Source: Calliopsis andreniformis
Lineage: Eukaryota > Arthropoda > Insecta > Hymenoptera > Andrenidae
NCBI RefSeq assembly: GCF_051401765.1
Contig: NW_027480432.1
Location: forward strand, 10,868,501-10,932,500
Length of the DNA stretch: 64,000 bases
Reading direction: 5' to 3'
Position 1 is the first letter of the stretch. Each line of letters begins with the position of its first letter. The position numbers were made by a program, and so were the translations under genes. Below are positions 1 through 13,659 of this stretch, one piece after another. Below the pieces are notes generated by a model, which was not told where the DNA came from, searched no databases, and saw only the letters and a program-made list of their open reading frames with translations.

Positions 1-118
1 GAAATATGCGTGTGATCTTAGTTGTGCTTCTGTTCTGCTAACAAATAGCAAAAAACGACTTGGATTAATTGTGTGTGAACAGGTTGATAAACGTGAGAAT
101 GTGATAACATTAAAGTAC

Positions 119-1050
119 TATACAGGGTGGAAATTATAAAGCGTTACAGACGAATATCACCAAAAATATTGATTATACGCAAAAATGTTCCAGATGAAAG
201 TTGATCAGCACCAGGGGAATATCATGTGGTGGGGCTTTTATTTTTCCTCCTGGACACGCAAAGGTTAGGTGAAGGTCACGACCATTCTTTCAAATGGAAC
301 CATACTTTTATATTTTGCTAGTAATTTTTCGTGCATTCTCCTAGTACCATAAACATATCATAAAAGAATTTTGAATATTTTCCATTTTTACAGTAAATTT
401 AAAAAATACTACCATTCATCGAAGATATCTTAGCACGAATAGTGATGAAAGTAAATTTACTATCTTGCAGAAGAACACAATAATACATAAATATGTTTGT
501 TTTCATTTCATTGATAATGACTTTGATGTTGTCCTTAGTATTGCTGATATTGAACACATGTTATTGTTTTATTGTGGAAGTTCGAAGGCACGAAACGAGT
601 GAATGAAATGAATACACAATAAATTTGTAAAGCGAAAATCAAATTATTTTTCGGAGATAAATTGAACAATGCATTGTTAAGTGCATTGAAATACAAGGTA
701 ATCATTTTAAAGTACAAATAAAACGCAATTACGTTAAATTATCAATATATTTATTTCATTCACCTTTTCAGCATTTCTCTGCAAGTTTGACCTCGATTGA
801 CCTTCTGTAGATAGTTTTCAAATTCTTCTTAAAATAAGCTACAATACTAGCAAAAAATAAAAGTATGGTTCCATTTGGAAAAATGGTCGTGACCTTCACT
901 TCATGTTTGCGCGTCCACCGAGAAAATTAAATATTCCACCACATAATACTTCTCTCCGTGCTGAACAACTTTCATCTGAAACATTTTTGCGTATAATCAG
1001 TATTTTTGTAGATATTCGTCTGTAATGCTTTATAATTTCCACCCTGTATA
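119..1050. mobile_element. Inverted-repeat DNA transposon, CAGGGTGG termini, about 0.93 kb
   Basis: The left arm (119 to about 335) reads inward from TATACAGGGTGG and the right arm (about 835 to 1,050) is its reverse complement, ending CCACCCTGTATA. The arms match over roughly 210 bp at about 85% by eye. Shared inner blocks include a GGTCGTGACCTTCAC-like stretch and a CCATACTTTTAT stretch. TA at both outer edges fits the TA target duplication of the IS630-Tc1-mariner superfamily. The 500-bp centre has no recognisable transposase; its 60-codon open frame on the - strand is not convincing. It is therefore read as non-autonomous. Superfamily assignment is inferred from the termini only. Confidence 0.8.
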
Positions 1051-4000
1051 TGAACAGAGACATATGTATGTACAATGAGTTGAAACCATATATGTTTGTA
1101 TGAACTTCGTATTTGAAAAGTTAAGAGTTTTCTTATTAACACTTTATGTATAGAAAGCCTATTAATTGGCTTAGTCTGAAACCATCTCGGTTTTCATCCA
1201 ATTTGCACTTGAATTCACCCATATATAAAGTATTAAGAATTCTATAGATTAGATACTTGCAAATTCAAACACTATTAATAATAGCTATTTATTCATTTTC
1301 ACAAATACTTCCAAGAAATATGTATTATGTATTTATCAAGATACATACATTCAATCGGATGTTGTGTAAAGATCTGTTGCGAGCACCGAGTATATCCCCA
1401 TGGCCTACTGGTTGCTCGCAGGAAAAGATGAAATAAGAGAAACGAGGAAGATCGATTCGACCTGTCAAGCTGTCAGTCAGCCAGTCAGCAATCGACAGCG
1501 CCTATATGCACCATTGCAAATAGTATAAGTAAAGTGTCGTGCACAACGGGGTAATTTAATATATTGGGTCAAGAATTATGGACGCCTAGGTCCTAGGAGG
1601 ACTCTACAGCGAACTTTAGTGCATGTACTTATAATACTTACAGTACTCATTGTAAATTTCGCAGTACAACACTTTAACGACCTTTCATGAGAAGACTGTC
1701 CACAACTATCGCGAAAAAATTTGATTAAAAACAACATAGCTAACCCTGCAATGGCACACTTTTTTCGGACTATCACACGGCACTCTAGGTTTTCCAGGTT
1801 TAGCGTGATTTCTCACACATTTTGAATATGTAAAAAATTCTGTAAAAATCCCTGAAATACTTTGAAGTGTATAGTTTAAGACATTAAAGTAATTAAAAAA
1901 TCACAGAACATTTTTATTTGCAATTATTTTGCAGTGTGGTAATAGAAATCAATATTCTGCTGGAGTCATGAAAGACCCCAATGTGCCATTCCAGAGATGG
2001 TTAAAGCAGTATAGAGCATGGAGTAACAGTTTTTTTTCAGGTATGACATTTTGACCGTTAGTTTATCAGTTGCATAATCGAATAAACTTGTATAGGTACA
2101 TAACAGGGACCCCTTGACAGGTATTAAACGAGCAAGCGCATATATCGAGTGCTTGCCATGCGAAATTGTGACTAACACCAGCCAACAAATGTCTTTTTCC
2201 TTATTTGAGTCTCTTCTCGGTGTCTACGTTACGACTTCAGTTCTTTCTTTTCAAACATTTCACCGTTATTTTCATTTATACATTATGCTATTCCGATAAA
2301 AATTTATGAAAGCCTCAGTCCATAGCCAATATCACGATTCTTTCACGACTTTTCGTTGCTCATAGTATTCGTCAATTTCATTCTTGGTGATTTTCCAAGT
2401 AACTTCGGTGCTGTCCATGGTGTATGAATCATATCATATCGTATTTTGCAAACTGTATCGTTTCAGTACTAATTCTCTGAAAAATATTTCTTTTTCAATA
2501 TATTTCTCAGTGTGTTTAGATTAGAGAATGTTTTTATTGTTTAGTTCTAACTAATTAAATATTACAATTGGTAAAAGCATAAGTATTCAATGTCTGTGAC
2601 ACTTGCTAAAGATGATACAGGTGAAACTAGCAAAGGTAAAGAGAAAGGAAAAAGGAAGAGAGGACAGCATTTTCTTTTAGGCTAATTAGTGGACTCATCA
2701 ATAAGGCTATCTACCAGATCCGTAACTTATTGTTAGAGGCGAGAATTGTCAGGTCAAATCAGAGGTTATGTTTGTATAAATGAATGCCAAAGCGACTACT
2801 TTGGGAAATCGTGTATAGGTGACAATCCATCTAGTAGCGAAGTATTGAAGATATGTCTCCACAAATCGAAAGGAACTTTGTTTCTTAAATTGCTTTGTTT
2901 CTTGCTAATTTATTGAGAATTTTCAATAACTAATGTATATCTGAGGAGTGCTTATAGCATTTTTCTTTATACTACTCATAAAACTTAGTGATGATCATTT
3001 GTTTCTGCAATATCTGACTTATTTCATATAGAAAATGGTAGTTTCCTGACTTCGAACAAATTTACACAAAATATGACAACTACATTCGGCAGTCTATTAA
3101 TATACAATATATTAAGGGAAGCTGTCGGAATGTCACTTACTTACTTGATCATAAGGAACTGCCTTTGTATTCCATCTTCAGTTAAGTGCGTTAATGATAA
3201 GGAAAGTCTTACTTTTATTAACTAATGCGTTTAAGTAACACGCAGGAGAAAATGTTTTTAAACTATAAGTTAGGTATAGTTTCTTTTATAATGAAAAAAG
3301 TTGTATTACTAGCTGTTATTAAATAGCTATTACTTAAATGTAATAAAAATGATAAGGAATCGAATCGAAATAATAATAATGTTTTAGATAAAACGAATAT
3401 GGTTTTTTCAAACTTTGTCTTCTATTATAATTACAACTATATTTATTAATAACATAAAGTAGATCCTTGATAGTTGGTAGTAAATTTCATCAATTATTAA
3501 TGCAATAGTATTTTAAACTCTGTGGTTTGATAGTTCCACATTCTGCTTTTACATTTCTGAAGAGAAATTGACTAAAGCCGTGCTGACCACAAATGTCTTA
3601 CACAATTTGGTCTCCACCCACCCTCAGTTCCACGAACACAATCTGGACAACCTTCGTATGCAGAGTACACTACAGGGTAGTGCAAGATGCTTGTTAAGCT
3701 TGAATAGCAATGCGAAAATTCTTTTCCCGAAACTGGGGACTTCGGAGAGAAGGGAAACTAAATATTAGAAACTAGAAACTAGAAACTATTGATAAAGAGG
3801 AAATATTGATTCATGAATTATAATTTAAAGCGCAATAAATTCTGAGCTGTTGATTTTTCAACCTTTCCTACTTCTTGGACAAAAGTGGCTGAATTTAAAT
3901 AAATTAATATTTCGTAATGTTTTAAGAAGAATAAAAAAGGAACTCCTGTCTCAGTTAGTGTGCCTGTAGGAATGTTTTGAATACATTAATGTATACCCAG

Positions 4001-4781
4001 TTAATGTCCTTGTCGATACCTGTGTGCCCCAGTTAATGTGCTTATGAAATAAGTTAGTAAACAACTTGACTAATGATTTATGTAAACTCACATAAATCTT
4101 TATTAATTTCTACTGCAATGCTGTTTTGTATTACTAAATGGTACCATAAGAGTTTTTCGTAATGTTGCTCTCATGCACTCCGGATGAAAAACAATGTTAG
4201 GTTTGCTACACATGGGAAAATAAGGGCACCTTAATTTATTGACAAAGTCTCGTAATATTGTAGGTCTACCTTTAAAAAATATAAAATTGCGTTAAAAGTA
4301 CTTATTTTACTCATTTATTTATTTACTAATTTATTTTACTGATTTGAATAAAATTCTTCCTTAACTTTTATGTCAATAGCCAAAACTTTCGCCATTTAAA
4401 GAATATGAGAAAAAAGAGTACCTTAGTAGCCGATAATTGACATAAATTAAATTATATTATTTACCAGTTTATTCATTTCGGCTAAGTAACAACTCATAAT
4501 TTTTGATAAGATAGTTGAGTAAATTCCTCGAGAATTGTTATGTGCATCTTTAAAAAAGTATTATTATATTTTAACGAATGAAAAATAGAAAACTTTCTTT
4601 TAATTCTACACCGTAATAGTTTAGTTCTTGTTTTCAAGTACTTTCTCAAATTTTCTTATAGTAATGATTTACTTATAAAAGCAGACTAATAGAGATCAAT
4701 ACCTTAGTTTGGATCAAACTGTATATACGATAAAAAATGTCTTGCGCTCTAACACAAACTCATTGCTATTTTGACCAATCA
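1051..4781. other. AT-rich non-coding stretch
   Basis: No gene can be supported here. A 31-codon Lys-rich frame opens at 2,590 and meets a good donor (AAAG|GTAAAG, GT at 2,636), but nothing else supports it. A TAGAAAC heptamer is repeated three times near 3,766-3,787. A CCCAGTTAATG phrase occurs twice near 3,998 and 4,030. A slightly GC-richer patch with repeated GTCAGTCAG-type motifs lies at 1,460-1,500. Confidence 0.5.
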
Positions 4782-5012
4782 GTTAAAAGTTCCAATACCT
4801 CAACGATTAAAATGTCAAATGACCTATTAAGTGATCAAACTAAAAATGCATATTCTGTTAATAAATTATGACGTCCTAGTAGCTGAGTATACTATTTTAT
4901 CATGTTATTCTTTATTTTTAATTACATTAGAATTTAAGCTTAAAATTAAATAAAATTAACCTTAGTGTTTGAGTACCAGGATATGGCTGGCTACTGGAAC
5001 ATTTACCTTAGT
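4782..5012 (-). mobile_element. MITE family with AGGTAAATGT termini, copy 1
   Basis: Read in reverse complement, this segment aligns end to end with 30,891-31,119. Shared landmarks in order are GTTCCAATACC, AATGTCAAATG, AATTATGACG followed by CAGTAGCTGA-like sequence, a TTTAAGCTTAAAATTAAAT block, and CTGGAACATTTACCTT at the end. Identity is about 75-80% by eye. The left terminus has decayed (GTTCCAATACC instead of ATGTCCCAATACC). It has no coding capacity. Superfamily is not assigned because no clean target duplication is visible. Confidence 0.7.
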
Positions 5013-5037
5013 AAACATTTTGAAAAATGTGTAGGAC

Positions 5038-5085
5038 CAGTCAAAGGAGGACATAGTCAAACAGGACATAGTCAAAATATTTTCT
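5038..5085. repeat. Short imperfect tandem repeat, AGGACATAGTCAAA unit
   Basis: Two close copies of AGGACATAGTCAAA follow a diverged AGGACCAGTCAAA copy, all in direct orientation. This is a local minisatellite-like array just beyond the copy-1 MITE end. Confidence 0.7.
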
Positions 5086-6991
5086 AGTCAATTGCCACAT
5101 ACGTATGTACATGTTCGAGGAAGGACAGGAAAGAGGCATAATAATTAGAATATCAGAACAAAATTAGAAACACCACAAGGAAACATGAGAACTTGCGTGC
5201 AGAATTAACCCATCATTTAGTTCATTATTCCATAAATGTTTCCATTGATTACTACGTACTATCCTTAATAGCAAACTATTTCGATCTGAAGTAGGCTACA
5301 CCGTACGACCAGTGATTTTTCGTTCCAGTGACCAAGACATTGACAACTGTAACTTTACCGCTTGTGCGAAACGCGAGAATAAGAGAGTATGAGAAGCAAA
5401 CGAGAAATAAAAAATGAAAAATGTATGAATACGTCCTAGATAACAGTTCTGAGTCACCAAAGTGTCTCATCTGGAGAGATTCTAAGGCGGAGACCTGTGA
5501 GCTACCAACTAGTACTAACTAAAGGTTTCCGCTACATGACTAACCAAATTCCCGCAATTATATGATAAATTCATGATCACTTTTGCAACAATAAAACTGA
5601 TATGAGGTATAAAATTTAATTATTGTCAAGAGAAAGGCATCACCTATTCACAGCATCGCTAGCCTTAGTTTTTCTAGCCCCTCCAGGAACCAGAAACATT
5701 ATCTATAGGACACTAAACAGGAACAATAGAAAGAGTTTGCTTCCTGAAAATGCTTCAATTCTGCATCATAGTATGCGAAACTAAAGTAAACAGGGACAAA
5801 CAGTTGAGATTGTTTAGGTTCATACAAATTTTCGATACTATATCAAATGCATCATTTTTAAAACATTAAATATTAATATCTAGTGGATAAACAGAGAGTA
5901 GATAAATAAGAGAGATGTATAAGAGTAGGTACCTACAGTTTTGTTCACATTTTCCTGCTTCGATGTGAAAACCGCTGCAACTTGAAATATGTACGTACAT
6001 GTACATACTCACTTTAACTCGAATTATTTATTTGACAAGATATATACGCTGTACGATAACCTTTTCTAATATACTGTATAAACATTATATACCTTCATTG
6101 ACTTGCATTTATTCCTAAGAATTCAAACTACGTATCTACAGGATATCAATACAATTTTTCCGGATAACCCAATAGAGTGGAACTGTGAAACTCTGTTATA
6201 TGTAATACCCATATATTTCAAAAGATGGAAAAGTTTCTCGTAATTTAAATGCTATATCATTTACCAGATACATGCAAGACTTTTAAAAATGTTAGAATAA
6301 ACTCGCCTTTAAGAAGATAGTAACAAATGTCTATAATGAATTAGATCTGAATTCATTCATTACTCTGAATTTATACAAACAAACCATTGATGCATTGAAT
6401 TTTATAAAATTCATTTTTACAAATATATATATAGTTATCTAAAAGCTTAACATTTTAGGGGAAAACAGTAGCTTCGATATTATTAAGAATATTAAATTAG
6501 TGGAAAATTCGTTGCCAGAAATACGTTGACAACAATAAAGTACATTACAAATATCATTTTTGTAGTCCATAAAATAAAAATACATAGTTTTTGACTATAT
6601 GTAATGTCTGTACTTGATAAAAGAAGAACTTGAACATGAATATTAATAAATGTACATTTAATCTTTTTGTTCTTTAAACACAAATGTGGAACAATAAATA
6701 AATGATACATTGTGGAAAACATTTTTTCCACTAGACCATATAAAACTAAACAATCTTTATATTTATAATATTTTGTGCTGCTTATATACAAATCCTCATA
6801 CCAACATGAAAAAAAAATAGTGATTAATAATTTATAAATAACACTACAATTATAAAAAAGTAAGTTTCAAAATACCATAACCTTTTGTCCATTTTATTAT
6901 AGTTTTATATTTTTAAAAAATTTCATTAATACCGAAGTTTGTTGCATTATCCAATAATGCGATAATGGGGTGCACGTAAAGAGCCCTAAAA
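5086..6991. other. AT-rich non-coding stretch
   Basis: Open frames here (64 codons at 5,276-5,470 and 99 codons at 6,492-6,791, both - strand) have amino-acid compositions typical of AT-rich random sequence and show no motif. No repeat or RNA gene was recognised. Confidence 0.5.
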
Positions 6992-7720
6992 TTGTCTAAA
7001 CCCCGAAAGTTTCACCACTTCGAATCAAATGTCCTTGGTAAAATGAGAATGAAGAAGCACAATCTACATTTCGTTTCGTTTCTACCTCTAGCTCCGTCTT
7101 TCGCAAGACGTTCGTATGCTTATGTAAATAGAGGAACGGGCGTGTGGTTATCACACAAAAGTCGATGTAAGCACATACACGTTGGCGAACGGAGCAGATA
7201 ACAATTTTTATCTGGCCTCTCGTCTTCGAAACCATCATTCTCTTTTGCCTCAGTTGACGCCAATGCACTTTGCCATTTTTCCGGCGAATGAATTTTCGGC
7301 TCCTCGCCCGACGCAACGCGAAAGTCCACGTGAGTGAAAGCTCCCACGTGATTGGTAAATTTCCCACGTGAAAACTTGTCATTTTCTCAAATTAAACATG
7401 AGCCTGAACGAGAGAACGTTTACGTAAAACGTTACGTTTACCTCGCAGCTTGATTCCTTCTTTGAGAGCTGTGCAACTTTTTCCGCTGTTTTTTGTCGTT
7501 TGGTATCCGTTTCGCAAGATTGGAGGATTAAGAACTTCAGCTTCGTTAATCTCGTTTCTTTTGTTCGCTGCATGCCGTAATCAGTCCGCTCGGATTGCGC
7601 TTCCGCGCCTCTCACGTGTTCGCGGAAGAAAAAGAGCAACAGCTCTGCGTCGCGCTTTGTTCCTATTGTGCTTTAAATCGTTAATTACGAAACAGCCGAT
7701 CGGATGTAATTCGATTAATA
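6992..7720. promoter_or_regulatory. GC-richer island with a tight CACGTG E-box cluster
   Basis: The palindromic E-box CACGTG occurs at 7,327-7,332, 7,345-7,350 and 7,365-7,370, spaced 18 and 20 bp, with a fourth at 7,613-7,618. In sequence of this composition one such hexamer is expected roughly every 10 kb, so three in 44 bp is striking. CACGTG is the core bound by bHLH factors such as CLOCK/CYCLE, Myc/Max and USF. Several frames are open across the island on both strands (128 codons on - at 6,996-7,382, 91 codons on + at 7,450-7,725). They overlap and are Arg-rich, as GC-rich sequence tends to be, so no coding call is made. Promoter or enhancer function is inferred. Confidence 0.5.
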
Positions 7721-10700
7721 ATTGAATTGTTTCTTTCTGTTTCAACCTATATAAACCCAATTATGGAGAGAATGAGCTGAAGTTGGCTCCATTCAGAGAT
7801 TCCTGTTTCATTAGTCATAATATAGGGTGAACCTTTGTGAATTAACCAATGCAGTGCTAAGTTTGAAAAACACTCGAAACTTGGAATCAGCGCACAGTGG
7901 GGCAAACGCAAGCTAAACGCGGAAAAGAGTCATTTTAGAAAAGTATTTCCACTATCAAAAAAATGCAGACTGGTAATTAACTCGATATTTAAGCTATCAT
8001 TTCAGATTACTTTTTTTAACTTTTGTTAATTTATAGTATGGCTACGTGCGTTTGAAGTAGTTAACCTCCATTGGAAATTGAAATCATTCTTTATAGCTAC
8101 GTAGTTTTTTTAAATGAAACGACAGGCGATGGAATTAACGAAGCTACGTACATACTTAAAATGTACCAAACTGAATTTTGATTTTATTGAATTTTTCTGA
8201 GTTACAGCTGATTAAATACATTTAATTTTCATTCTTTATTTTAAAACGAATGCAATGCGATACGATATTCTGTCTACTTTCATTGGAAAGAGTAAAGGCT
8301 CAGCTTTAATTTACCTTAATGCTAGAAAAATAAAGTTTAATATTTGATATTCACAAGGTTAACTTAAATATGTATGAAAGTATGCAAAGGGAGCAATTTT
8401 ATTGATGGAATTGCATTACGAAAGAGGAAAAACGAATTAAATATATGATCGAACTACATAAAATAAAACAGTAAGAGATAGATACATGATATAAGTCATA
8501 ACATGTTTTACACCGCATTTAACGTGCGTCTGTTCCACTGTGTGGCAATGATTATTATCACTTTGCAGTTGAAATTAGGTTTAAACCTTATTTCCTAATT
8601 GATCAATTGCTAATCATTTCGTTTCTCGTTTTTTATTTAGGAAAATACTGGTTTTGTATCTATTGAACCCATAATGTATTCAATTATCGTTATTTGTTTT
8701 GCGTATTTAAAAAAATGGAGAAACTAGTAGAGAGTGTTTATTGTGATGCAGAAATGATTATTTAGATTGTGATTAAAGTGGATAAGATTTCGCACGAATT
8801 GATGGACATTGCGTCACACATACATTACACATTTGCATTTTAAACTTTGAAATCGCAGGAATTTACGCGAGATCACGTGAACTGAAACCGCGGCTTAACT
8901 GGGAAATACCGAAAAATGGAATTCAATGAATAGAATGGAATTGACCTGTTGAATGGAACTGTATAAATGCTTTCTCTGAAAATTATATAAATCCATTAAA
9001 GACTCTACTAAAGCAGAAAATAAAATTTCAAAAGGAGAGAAAAGTACTGGCGAAGAAGTTGTAAAATACTTATATACATATATATTGAGGAGAGGTCTAT
9101 TGAATGAAATTTAAAAGAATTTGCCATATCAAATATTTTATAAAATGATAGAAGTGGATGTAGAATTTAGGGTTCTAGATTTATGTTCAAAACAAGAAAC
9201 ACATAATAACATCGATAAATTATCTCTGGTATATACAAATTCTGGATCTATTGTTCCAGTTACTGAAATATGACAATGTACAGGATTTATTGCCTGATAT
9301 TGTACCTTCTATTCACTAAGGAACGAAACAAACAACAAAATATGAGTGCAGGTTATTAATTATTCTTTTGAATATTGATTAATGCAATTTTAAAAAATAC
9401 AATTTACTGTCATTACTTATATCTTAGGATAATGTAAATATCCCCAGTTTTGTTTTAACACAGTAAATAGGTTTTTAATAAAATCGTGTAAAAGAATCCA
9501 GTATATATGAAAAAATGAAGGTTTAGCAGCAAATGTTAAAATCTAGTATAAATAATAAATTTTTTTCAAACAAATGTTTCAAAAACTAAATAAGTATTTA
9601 TCTATTTGATTTTAATTCACTTAAACATATTTTATATTTTACAAATTTATACTCGAAAATAATGTCATTAAAATGAAGAATGCAAAGATGTAAAATAATA
9701 TACTTAAGTATATATGATTATTAAAAATATTTATCAATTAAATTTTTTTCGTTGTTATTTTATTCTTCTTTTCTTTTATACAATTTTTTCATAAAATAGA
9801 AGAAATTTGTGTCATTATATTAGTGTAATTTTTATTTTGGAGATTTTAGAGTGTAAGGTGGATATTTATAATACATTTTCAAATTTAACATTACTTCGAA
9901 ACATTAGTGTTTTTCTTATAAATATAAATTTAAGCAATTCTTTCTCAAACAAGGATATTCTGCCAAGAATAAATTCAAATGGAGATATTTGAAGAGGTGT
10001 CACTTCAACTTTCTTTGGTCAAACAAAGTGTATTGAATTTTTGTTTAAACCTTGTTAAATGAAGATCATATAAAAAGATCTGTATAGAAGCATAATTGAA
10101 TGCAATTAGCACTAGGACTATGGAGATTAACGTATATCTATTTTTATTTTATACGTTAAAACTACAAGTTTTTGAAGAAACACATAACCTGTAGACATAA
10201 AGTGTATTTATATATTTTGCATAGTAAAAACGTTCATAAAGAATAAAATGTGTATAAGTAATAGTAATACTCGTATCGATCACTTTGACCGTTTTCTTAG
10301 GTCTAGTATTAAATCTAAATACGAGCATAAATTTAATATAAGTCCCGCTTTTGAAGATTCTCTCCCTTTAAAAATATGATAAATTTACTTGTGGTCAATA
10401 AAATCACACCTCGGCTCGCGATCGGTGACGATATCTCAGCGCAATGTGGATATCATTCTTATTTGCCTATTTATTTGTTCCACGCATTTCCAATAAAGAG
10501 TAGGGATAGTGACGAACGTGATGACGCGGAAAACCAAACACTTCTTGAGGAAATAATGTATCTTAACAAGAGATATAGATTTACATACACTGTTCTAAAA
10601 GAACTGATTTAATCAAATAAACAAATGTACAAAATTTACATTCATAATAAGCTGGATTTCTCTTACTGACAAATACTTTTAAGTTGTCACGATGAAATAT

Positions 10701-11010
10701 GTTAAAACGACTTGGAGCAGAAAATTACCATGAAAATGTAATTCTTACTTGATTTAATCTTTCGATTCATTACTAGCAATAAGATTATAGAATTACTGGA
10801 ACTTCGATGAACGAAGTGTTCAATGTTTTCTTGTTGACTACATCTTCTCTTTTTTCTTCTGTCTTTCTCTCTCTACATTAAAACATAGTGAAACTATAAC
10901 ATCAATTATAATATTATAATATTAATATGATACAGTATAATATATTAGTATATTAGTACATAGTATCGTATAATATATAATATACTATATTAGTGAATGT
11001 TAGTATATAA
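7721..11010. other. AT-rich non-coding stretch
   Basis: No gene supported. A single CACGTG lies at about 8,874. A 78-codon ATG frame at 10,376-10,612 (+) has a more balanced composition than its surroundings, with a charged segment around residues 42-58, but no recognisable domain. It is left uncalled. Confidence 0.45.
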
Positions 11011-11090
11011 TATATTATATAATATTAGTATATTACACAAAATATTATATAATATTAGTATATTACACAAAATATGTGTGTGTGTGTGAT
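11011..11090. repeat. 30-bp tandem duplication plus (TG)n microsatellite
   Basis: A 30-bp unit ending TAGTATATTACACAA occurs at 11,011-11,040 and again at 11,041-11,070 with one difference at the first base. A short GTGTGTGTGTG run follows. The 110 bp upstream is almost pure A/T with repeated TAATAT motifs. Confidence 0.85.
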
Positions 11091-11202
11091 AATGACAAAA
11101 ATAAATGTTGAAGACAATTGTCAAACTTTGGTTCAAATATTTTATTTATGTATTCAATATGGATATCTATAACATATTACACAATAAATGGCTTTCTCGC
11201 AT

Positions 11203-11292
11203 ATAAAAATAGAACGATTCGGTTGTCCGAAAAGTTTGATTATTCGAACAGCTGTGTTATGTTTTGTTTCGGATAATCGACGTTCTGCTCTA
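11203..11292. mobile_element. Short pogo/Tigger-like MITE
   Basis: The left end reads TAGAACGATTCGGTTGTCCGA. The right end in reverse complement reads TAGAGCAGAACGTCGATTATC then CGAAA. This is the (G)AACCTCGATTATCCGAA-type terminus of pogo/Tigger DNA transposons. Total length is only about 90 bp with almost no interior. Confidence 0.55.
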
Positions 11293-11549
11293 CTTAAATG
11301 CTCCAAGTTCACATGTGTCGTTAATGATGAAAGTGGTTTAAGTCAAAACTCTAAAAGAATTGAATTCATCATTTACTTAGCATAACCTTGACTGATGTTA
11401 CAAAATGAGCGACGAATTCAACTTCTTCAGATTTGTAACTTAGATCACTTTTATAATTACCAGCACAAATGAATGAACTCTATCTTCAAATCGACCATCC
11501 TCCTACTATTCCTCGAGTTCTTACTTTTTGAAAATTCCTCGCCATAAAA

Positions 11550-13659
11550 TCTCTTCCCTCCCCCTTTCCTTTCTCACTGGCCGACTGTTGCTCCCTTTCC
11601 GCTCAGTCAGTCGCAGCTGCCTTCGTTCGCTGTCTCCCTCTCTCTGTCTCGCACTCCCCCTCTAGGTAGTTCGGTTCAAGTCCGCGGAGAGTAACTCGAT
11701 TCGACTCGACTCAGCGCGGCAGTCGCGGTTAAACTGGTACGGGAGGCGTTATGCGTGCGATTCGCGCGTCACGCGCATTATTCATACGCAACGAGAGAAA
11801 AAAAGTGTCCTCCGTCGTAACGGTCGACTTTTTCTTTCGCCTGCACGTCCGTGGATCGGTTATCGCGAAACGGAGACCACCGCGCCGCGGCGTGTGTCGG
11901 GACGGTGATTTTCGCGGGTTCGAAGTTCGAAAAGAAGCATCGAGCTGAATCGCGACGCATCAATTCGTGAAACATCACAGTGCGTGGCGGAGCAAACGCT
12001 GGAATTCGCGCGATAAAAGGTGGCCGAGTTGGTGCCCGCAATAAAGAGCCGTCCCGTTTGTGTATCTTTCCTCCGATTGCCTCTTCCTGCGAGGTTGAAC
12101 GGAAAAGTGACGAAAAAGTGGCGAAGTGAAGACACAGAGTGCTTCGAGCATCGGTGGCATCGAGTTCCTGGAACTAGCCGCGCGAACGTGCGAAATAGAA
12201 ATGTGAAAGGAAGATCGGATAGAGTATAGAAATTGAGCGAGTCGGAGGTGAAAACGTCTTCTGTATTGAACAATATGTTCATCGAGGTGATAAGAGTATC
12301 ACAATTCATCGGATAGCGGAAAAAGAAGAGTTGGAGTAACTGGAAGAGCGCGTCATCGAAGATACGGCGTACGACCCCCTTTTTTCACTCGCGGTAAAAA
12401 AACGAAGAGGAAGCAGGTCGCTCGTAAATCAGAGCGTCTCGCCCGTATTCTTTGTTGGGCGCAGAAATCATTTGAATGGCGGATAGCTGTTCGGAGCGGT
12501 TCGATTTGGGAAAACAGCGCGAGACCAGGGCACGGGTGCTCGCGGCGATACATTTCAAAATCAGCTGTCTGTTGATCGAACACGTTGCCAGGCTAATTCC
12601 ACTTGGCCAATCAACCGTTCGATCGCTCGATCGTTGCGTTTCGAGCGCACGCCCATTCAGCGATTCGTGGAACGATCGCGAAGCTACGCGCCACTTGAAA
12701 AATAGTCGAGCGTTATTCCCCGAAACGATTTTCCGATTAGCGCGGCTCGAAACGGCATAGATCGTTAAATCGCGTGGACATCGATGACTCTCGATAATTG
12801 GCCGCTTAAGTTTTCGACGAACGCCGCTCGCTCCTAAGAGGAATCCACTAGCATTGGATCCGTTTAACGTTGCACTCTAGAACCGGTTGCTAGTCCATTT
12901 CCCATACGGCGCTAATAATTAGTGCTACGTCTTCGATAGGACACTTCGTTCGATCGTTGAGTATCCTTTACGTCTAAAGATCATCTCTAAAATAAATAAT
13001 ATGTAGTGACCAACCGGTTCACCAGTTTCCAAAGGTGCCAGTAGCCTATTCTGGAGCAGAATTGATCATCTCTAATTCCCTAGGATCTCTATCGCGAAGT
13101 TTTCTGGCAGTTCCTCGGCGAGTCCAGCCGCAGCCACGTGGGTGTTATCGAGGCGAATTTATCCGGAGAAATCGGCCCTGTACGTGGGAGCGATTATACG
13201 AACGAGTTCATTCATTGTACGAATTCCAGCGCGGCGGAAGTGAGGAGGACGGACGACCGCTTCCTCGGAACTCGGTGTCGCGCGCGCGCGCCTCAACTTT
13301 TCTCGTGGAGAGCGCGTGTTGCGTCGCACGTGAAGCACGCACGAAGCTCGAGTACAGCAGCGGCCCCGAGGTGGGGAGCGTGGCAAAGGAGAAGAGGAAA
13401 CGAGAGGGCCTAGCGAGGGGAAGAAGGATGCGGTCGTGGCATGGAACACCGTGGCTCGCCAGACAACCAAGCGTCCTGTGAGACGCACGGTCAGTCCTTG
13501 AAGGACACCGCGGTTTTCGTGTCTCGAGGATGGACTGCTCTCGAATGAGCGAGCCGCACACTAGACGAGCACCGCTCGGTTCTTACACGGCCACGACGTT
13601 GGTTATGAACGCGATTGTTCCACTTCGTCGAGGCGCCTCGCCACGGTCAGCGCACGATT
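11550..13659 (+). promoter_or_regulatory. CpG-rich promoter and 5' leader region
   Basis: Composition changes sharply at about 11,550 from AT-rich to a pyrimidine-rich tract (CTCCC and TCTCTC runs) and then to CpG-dense sequence continuing to about 14,000. Arthropod initiator-like TCAGT motifs occur at 11,603-11,607 and 11,607-11,611. No convincing TATA box was seen. Frames are open on both strands but overlap one another and are Arg/Ser-rich, as GC-rich leaders usually are. Possible donors such as GAG|GTGAAAAC and CGAG|GTGATAAG near 12,240-12,300 suggest spliced non-coding leader exons. CACGTG occurs near 13,134 and 13,897. The most economical reading is promoter plus long 5' UTR of the coding start at 13,660. 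Orientation is inferred from that exon. Confidence 0.45.

Noticed and set aside
6996..7382. 128-codon - strand ATG frame
   Set aside because: Arg-rich and overlapping another open frame on the same strand; GC-rich islands produce such frames. The E-boxes at its start fit a regulatory role better.
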